In this document: piece by piece, positions 42,243-45,704 of the stretch | How the letters are laid out: every line of letters starts with the position of its first letter | How positions within the stretch are numbered: the stretch's first letter is position 1 | Assembly: GCA_027046245.1 (NCBI GenBank) | Contig: JALTZJ010000048.1 | Location: forward strand, 1-45,704 | Direction of reading: 5' to 3' | Length of the DNA: 45,704 nt | Origin: Acidilobaceae archaeon | GTDB lineage: Archaea; Thermoproteota; Thermoprotei_A; Sulfolobales; Acidilobaceae | Position numbers and translations under genes: made by a program | The notes under the pieces: model-generated | Databases searched by the model: none | What the model was told of the DNA's origin: nothing | The model's input: only the letters and a program-made list of their open reading frames with translations

Positions 42243-42932
42243 TCACCTTGGCAGCAGCTTCCCGTTCTCAGCCCTAACCACGCCCTTCTCTCTCAGCCTC
42301 TTCAGGGCCAGCTCCCAGTAGAACCCTAGCTCCTCGGGGTCCACACCGTACCACTCCCTGAAGATGCTCTTCAGCTCATCCTCGCTCACGCCACTCCTAG
42401 CCCTCTCATCCTCCCTGAGTATCCTAGCTATGAACTGCATGGTATCCTCTAGCCTGGTCCAGGGGTACTGGAACCAGACCCAGTCCCTCACCTCTAAGTA
42501 GTAGTAGTCGGGCTTGAACTTGGCGACGCTGCTTATCCACTGCATCGCGGCAGTCCTAGTCTCTGAGGGCCCCCACTCCCTCTCGACGAACTCCTTGGCT
42601 AGGAGCAGTGTGTCACCAGTATCGACTATGTCGTCAACTATGAGGACCTTCTTCCCCTCTAGGTCGACGCGGTAAGGATACTTTAGTATAGCCTTCTGGG
42701 CTGCCCTGGCGGCCTCGACCCAGTGCTGGCTCTGCACGCTCAGCAAGTCAGTTATATCTAGGAAGTCGCATATGAGGCGGGCGGGCACGAAGCCCCCGCG
42801 GGCGACGGCTACTACGACGTCCGGGCGCCACCCGCTCTCCTCTATCCTATCCGCGAGCCCCCTGCTCCACTCAACTATCTCCTCCCACGAGACCAGCTTC
42901 ACCGGGACCCTCGCCAACCTGGTCTTCACCAA
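42243..42932 (-). CDS. Purine phosphoribosyltransferase (hypoxanthine/xanthine type)
   Basis: This 229-residue type I PRTase has PDVVVAVARGGFVPARLICD, then KVLIVDDIVDTGDTLLLAKE, the PRPP-binding motif, and a YYYLEVRDWVWFQYPWTR hood segment. About 60 extra C-terminal residues (EDELKSIFREWYGVDPEELG) form a helical domain often seen in archaeal XGPRT-like proteins. It salvages purine bases with PRPP; the exact base is uncertain. It starts at TTG 42932 or GTG 42929, about 25 nt from a TTTAAG box, fitting a leaderless transcript. Confidence 0.88.
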   Translation of the reverse strand: MVKTRLARVPVKLVSWEEIVEWSRGLADRIEESGWRPDVVVAVARGGFVPARLICDFLDITDLLSVQSQHWVEAARAAQKAILKYPYRVDLEGKKVLIVDDIVDTGDTLLLAKEFVEREWGPSETRTAAMQWISSVAKFKPDYYYLEVRDWVWFQYPWTRLEDTMQFIARILREDERARSGVSEDELKSIFREWYGVDPEELGFYWELALKRLREKGVVRAENGKLLPR

Positions 42933-42951
42933 TTAACACCTCGCCCCTCAC

Positions 42952-42961
42952 AGGCTTAAAC
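42952..42961. promoter_or_regulatory. Bidirectional TATA-like element
   Basis: GGCTTAAACC on the plus strand and GGTTTAAGCC on the minus strand lie almost centred between the divergent starts at 42932 and 42980, about 24 nt from each. This is the expected TATA-to-start distance for leaderless transcripts on both sides. Confidence 0.45.
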
Positions 42962-42979
42962 CCTGAGGAGGGCCACGCA

Positions 42980-43813
42980 GTGGCCAGCGCAGCCCTTGAA
43001 GCCCTCAGAGAGCTGGTTGCCGCGCTGCCCAGGCTGGTCGCTGAGAGGCTAGCCCTGGGAGCTAGGAAGGCCCTGGAGAGGGGCGGCGATCTCGCCTACC
43101 TCTACCACGAGGCCTCCAAACTCGGCCCAGGCTACCTGGGAGCAGAGCTGCCATACCCCGAAAGAGATGAGTACTGGCTAACACATGGCGGCCCCTGCAC
43201 GGCTCTGCCAGAACCCCTGAAGACCTCGGGACTAGACGCTCTAGAAGCGATCAGGCTTAGGAGGAGTAGGCGTAGCTACTCGAGAGAGCCCTTAAGCCTA
43301 ACGGAGCTAGCAACGGTGCTCTACCACGCGGTGGGCGTCACGGGCACTGCATGGTGGGGAGGCCCCAAGAGGGCCTACCCCAGCGCAGGCGCCCTTCAAC
43401 CGGTAGAGGCCTACGTGGCTGCGGGCAGAGTTGAGGCTCTGAAGCCCGGCCTCTACCACTACCACCCCGGCCGCCACTGCCTAGAGCTGATTAGGAGAGG
43501 CGACCCGAGGCGGCTCCTCTCCAGGATAGCCCTCCACCAGGAGCACGTAGAGGAGGCCCCAGCAGTGATAATCCTCACAGCAGTATACCCTAGGACCGCC
43601 TGGAAGTACGGGCTCAGAGCGTACCGCTACATCCACTGGGACGCGGGATTCGCTGGCGAAAACATATACATAGCAGCGGAGGCCCTGGGCCTCGCGACAG
43701 TAGCCGTAGGCGCCTTCTACGACGACGAGCTATGCAAGCTACTAGAGGCAAGCTGCGACGAGGAGATCCCCATGCTCCTCTTCCCGCTAGGCCGCAGAGC
43801 CCCCCGAGAGTAA
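42980..43813 (+). CDS. SagB-type nitroreductase-like flavoenzyme
   Basis: This 277-residue protein has a SagB/McbC dehydrogenase pattern: LEAIRLRRSRRSYSREPLSL (FMN-binding Arg pair), ELATVLYHAVGVTGTAWWGG, AYPSAGALQPVEAYVAAG, LKPGLYHYHPGRHCLEL, AVIILTAVYPRTAWKYGLRA and YRYIHWDAGFAGENIYIAAE, LATVAVGAFYDDEL. SagB enzymes oxidise azolines in peptide natural products, but stand-alone archaeal members of unknown function are common. No YcaO cyclodehydratase or precursor peptide is seen here. The start is GTG, with GAGGAGGG 7 nt upstream. Confidence 0.88.
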   Translation: MASAALEALRELVAALPRLVAERLALGARKALERGGDLAYLYHEASKLGPGYLGAELPYPERDEYWLTHGGPCTALPEPLKTSGLDALEAIRLRRSRRSYSREPLSLTELATVLYHAVGVTGTAWWGGPKRAYPSAGALQPVEAYVAAGRVEALKPGLYHYHPGRHCLELIRRGDPRRLLSRIALHQEHVEEAPAVIILTAVYPRTAWKYGLRAYRYIHWDAGFAGENIYIAAEALGLATVAVGAFYDDELCKLLEASCDEEIPMLLFPLGRRAPRE

Positions 43814-43861
43814 ATACCCGAGGAGTAAGCCCTCCACAGCACCAGCACCAACCCGGGATCC

Positions 43862-44443
43862 ATGTGTGAGGGGAGGGGCTGCAAACCCTTGACTCCAAGC
43901 ATCGACGAGGCCAGGAGCCTAGTATTCACTCCCAACCCGGGCTGTACCCCTGCCCACGCGCCACACCTGAGAAGCGAGCTGAGAGGACTCCTAGGCGGGG
44001 TCCCGGCTAGCGTTAGAGTTGCAAGCCGCCACGTGGAGCTAGCAGCTATGGCCCCTAGAGAGGCTCTAGAGGAGGCCGCTAGGAGGCTCCTAGCAGATCC
44101 CATTGACCCTAGTGAGCCGCCGGTTGATGACAAGCTAGAAGCCTACCTATGGCTCCTAGAGAGGGAGCGATTCTGGGAGGCACACGAGATCCTCGAGCCC
44201 CTATGGGCCTCCGGGAGAGACTTGAGGGTGCAGGCACTCATACTAGCAGCCGCCGCCCTGGCAAGGGCCCAGGAGGGCAGCTTGAGGGGCGCTGAGAGGA
44301 ACATAAGTGTCCTCGAAGGCATAGGCGCTCCCAGCGTTGATACCGTGTGCCTCAGGAAGGAAACCCTCAAGGCTGCACTAGCCCTAGAGCCCAGCGCCGC
44401 GAACTGCCTAGAGCCCTGGTGGAGGTCGAGTAACGATAGATAA
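43862..44443 (+). CDS. DUF309-domain protein
   Basis: This 193-residue protein contains RERFWEAHEILEPLWASGRD, then LRVQALILAAAALARAQEGS, the core of DUF309 (eGrFwEAHE-LE-lW). The N-terminal 90 residues (IDEARSLVFTPNPGCTPAHA, GGVPASVRVASRHVELAAM) are not recognised. Function of DUF309 is unknown. ATG 43862 lacks a ribosome binding site; TTG 43889, 10 nt after GAGGGGAGGGG, may be the true start. It is 48 bp after the nitroreductase and probably co-transcribed. Confidence 0.83.
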   Translation: MCEGRGCKPLTPSIDEARSLVFTPNPGCTPAHAPHLRSELRGLLGGVPASVRVASRHVELAAMAPREALEEAARRLLADPIDPSEPPVDDKLEAYLWLLERERFWEAHEILEPLWASGRDLRVQALILAAAALARAQEGSLRGAERNISVLEGIGAPSVDTVCLRKETLKAALALEPSAANCLEPWWRSSNDR

Positions 44444-44490
44444 CCTTTGAGCCCCAGCTTGAAGGGAAACCAAAGGGGTGGACTCAAGGC

Positions 44491-45219
44491 TTGACAGGCA
44501 ACGCCGGGGGCGAGGAGAGGAGGATAGTACCCCTAGTGCTCCTCTCAGCCCTCTTCGCAGTTAGCCTGACCAGCGCCAACTTCCTGAGCAGCAAGCTATT
44601 CGAGTTCACAGTGCTGGGCCTAACACTAGTAGGCCCCGCAGGCGTCGTGGCCTACTCGGCAACCTTCCTAGCCACCGATATAGTCAGCGAGGTCTACGGT
44701 AGGAGGGCTGCAAGCCTGATAGTGAAGGCCGGCTTCCTAGCCCAGCTGGCAGCAGTACTATTCACCATCGCAGCACTCTCCACCCCCGCAGCACCTTACA
44801 GCCCCGTAGACGAGGAGACATACAAGAGCGTAGTATGGGCGGGAGCCGGAATAATAATAGCAAGCCTAACAGCATACCTAGCAAGCCAGCTACACGACGT
44901 ATGGGCATTCCACTACTGGAAACAAAAGACCCAGGGCCGATGGCTCTGGCTAAGAAACAACGCCTCAACCCTAGCAAGCCAACTAATAGACACTATACTC
45001 TTCATAACAATAGCATTCTACATCTTCCCCGCAGCGACAGGCGGAAACCCGGTACCCCCAAACATACTACTAGCAATGATATATAGTCAATACATAATAA
45101 AAGCTGCTATAGCACTACTAGACACCCCACTAGTATACCTAGGAGTAGCCCTAACAAAAACCTACATCCAACCACAAACAACAACAATAACAGGAACCCT
45201 AGAAACACGGCTCAGCTAA
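44491..45219 (+). CDS. YhhQ/VUT-family transporter (queuosine/archaeosine precursor type)
   Basis: This 242-residue membrane protein has about six hydrophobic segments. Family signatures are SLTSANFLSSKLFEFTVLGL, AYSATFLATDIVSEVYGRRA, ASQLHDVWAFHYWKQKTQGR and WLWLRNNASTLASQLIDTIL, the last with the conserved RNN-S region. YhhQ members import 7-deazaguanine precursors of queuosine; in archaea the likely product is archaeosine. It starts at TTG 44491, 10 nt after AAAGGGGTG. Codons at the end become markedly A-rich. Confidence 0.9.
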   Translation: MTGNAGGEERRIVPLVLLSALFAVSLTSANFLSSKLFEFTVLGLTLVGPAGVVAYSATFLATDIVSEVYGRRAASLIVKAGFLAQLAAVLFTIAALSTPAAPYSPVDEETYKSVVWAGAGIIIASLTAYLASQLHDVWAFHYWKQKTQGRWLWLRNNASTLASQLIDTILFITIAFYIFPAATGGNPVPPNILLAMIYSQYIIKAAIALLDTPLVYLGVALTKTYIQPQTTTITGTLETRLS

Positions 45220-45300
45220 AGGAATCACAATCACAGCGGGGCCCACACAAGCCCCGCTCAACCCGGGGAGTACACATCACAGCCGGAAAAAGACTAAAAT

Positions 45301-45516
45301 TCAACAATCAACCCTATAAACAGGCTCCCCATCCTCCTCATCAACATGAACACAAACATGCTCAACAACCTCAGGCCTAGGCAAACTAAGCCTCAACCCC
45401 CTCCTACCACCCAAACCCACAACACCAACAAATAAAGAAACCCGCAAACCAGGAAACCCTATAAACCCGTCCCTAACCCGCGGCAATCGCCGAATCAGGG
45501 CTCCCAGGAGCTTCAT
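45301..45516 (-). CDS. Small hypothetical protein, leaderless
   Basis: This 71-residue frame starts at ATG 45516 (MKLLGALIRRLPRVRDGFIG) and ends LPRPEVVEHVCVHVDEEDGE-PVYRVDC, with a basic first half and an acidic second half. A CTTATAAATAAG element lies about 29 nt upstream, the right distance for a leaderless transcript. No family is recognised. It is convergent with the transporter gene. The good promoter and ATG argue for a real gene; its small size keeps confidence moderate. Confidence 0.5.
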   Translation of the reverse strand: MKLLGALIRRLPRVRDGFIGFPGLRVSLFVGVVGLGGRRGLRLSLPRPEVVEHVCVHVDEEDGEPVYRVDC

Positions 45517-45539
45517 CCCAACTATAAACTCACTAGCTT

Positions 45540-45551
45540 ATTTATAAGTTT
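45540..45551 (-). promoter_or_regulatory. TATA box for the small minus-strand gene
   Basis: The minus strand reads CTTATAAATAAG, a strong archaeal TATA box, centred about 29 nt before the ATG at 45516. Confidence 0.5.
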
Positions 45552-45585
45552 AGATAGTTACATATATATTTTTATTCATGTTTGT

Positions 45586-45704
45586 TTACTTGTTTACGAG
45601 TATAGTGATTACTCTGATGTGCTCTCCTCCATGAAATTTATTTGTTTCTAGTGTACTTAATGTTATTGTTATTAGCTTCCCATGGTGATAGTGTTGATTT
45701 CTGG
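45586..45704 (-). CDS. C-terminal part of an unidentified protein
   Basis: One minus frame is open from the window edge to TAA at 45586-45588 and gives about 39 residues that read like a protein end: RNQHYHHGKLITITLSTLET, then NKFHGGEHIRVITILVNK. The alternating hydrophobic pattern suggests beta strands. Composition is AT-rich compared with the rest of the window. The rest of the gene is outside, so neither family nor reality is certain. Confidence 0.35.
   Translation of the reverse strand, partial: RNQHYHHGKLITITLSTLETNKFHGGEHIRVITILVNK

Noticed and set aside
42980-43813. Azole-peptide (RiPP) biosynthesis cluster
   Set aside because: Only the SagB-type enzyme is present; no YcaO, leader-binding protein or precursor peptide was visible.

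Overview
The window looks like a GC-rich (roughly 55-60% by eye) hyperthermophilic crenarchaeon of the Desulfurococcales, most like the Pyrodictiaceae (Pyrodictium/Hyperthermus/Pyrolobus). The reasons are three intron-bearing tRNAs out of four, archaeal/eukaryotic-type ribosomal proteins (eS4, eL32, eL19), RNase P protein Rnp1 inside the ribosomal operon, TATA-type promoters, GGGGGTG/GAGGTG Shine-Dalgarno motifs about 7 nt before the start, and very frequent TTG and GTG starts. The genus is an inference.

Layout. 1-3.2 kb: the start of an Fe/Mn superoxide dismutase, an unknown helical protein, tRNA-Thr(CGT), a HAD phosphatase with two small genes, and a coiled-coil PD-(D/E)XK protein abutting tRNA-Arg(TCT). 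3.4-7.1 kb (minus): a tight cluster of O-phosphoserine sulfhydrylase, acylphosphatase, cysteinyl-tRNA synthetase and a ThiF/MoeB-type E1 enzyme, probably making cysteine and loading it on tRNA. 7.3-11.2 kb: poorly characterised genes, including two predicted membrane proteins, a Cys-motif protein, a metallo-beta-lactamase-fold protein with a degraded metal motif, and an AbrB-ACT regulator. 11.4-18.5 kb (plus): ileS, a Cas4-like nuclease and a MoxR ATPase/VWA pair.

18.65-28.0 kb: a long ribosomal protein operon in archaeal order: uS19, uL22, uS3, uL29, Rnp1, uS17, uL14, uL24, eS4, uL5, uS14, uS8, then an internal promoter, then uL6, eL32, eL19, uL18, uS5, uL30, uL15. uL3-uL4-uL23-uL2 are not upstream, and SecY is not downstream.

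28.2-38.5 kb: individual metabolic genes (double-hotdog thioesterase, serine beta-lactamase-like hydrolase, M19 dipeptidase with a probable CTG start, dCTP deaminase, FixC-like flavoprotein, class V aminotransferase) around a 1141-residue protein joining a beta-propeller to a C-terminal Ser/Thr kinase. 38.5-40.2 kb: a Cys-rich GGCT-like protein, then an AT-rich island holding a frameshifted PIN-domain gene, ending 12 bp from tRNA-Pro(TGG) and followed by tRNA-Ser(CGA).

40.2-45.7 kb: a nucleotidyltransferase-like gene overlapping pyruvate kinase, a purine phosphoribosyltransferase divergent from a SagB-type nitroreductase, a DUF309 protein, a queuosine/archaeosine-precursor-type transporter, and an AT-rich end with a small leaderless gene and the tail of another. 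No rRNA, CRISPR array, insertion sequence or replication origin was recognised.
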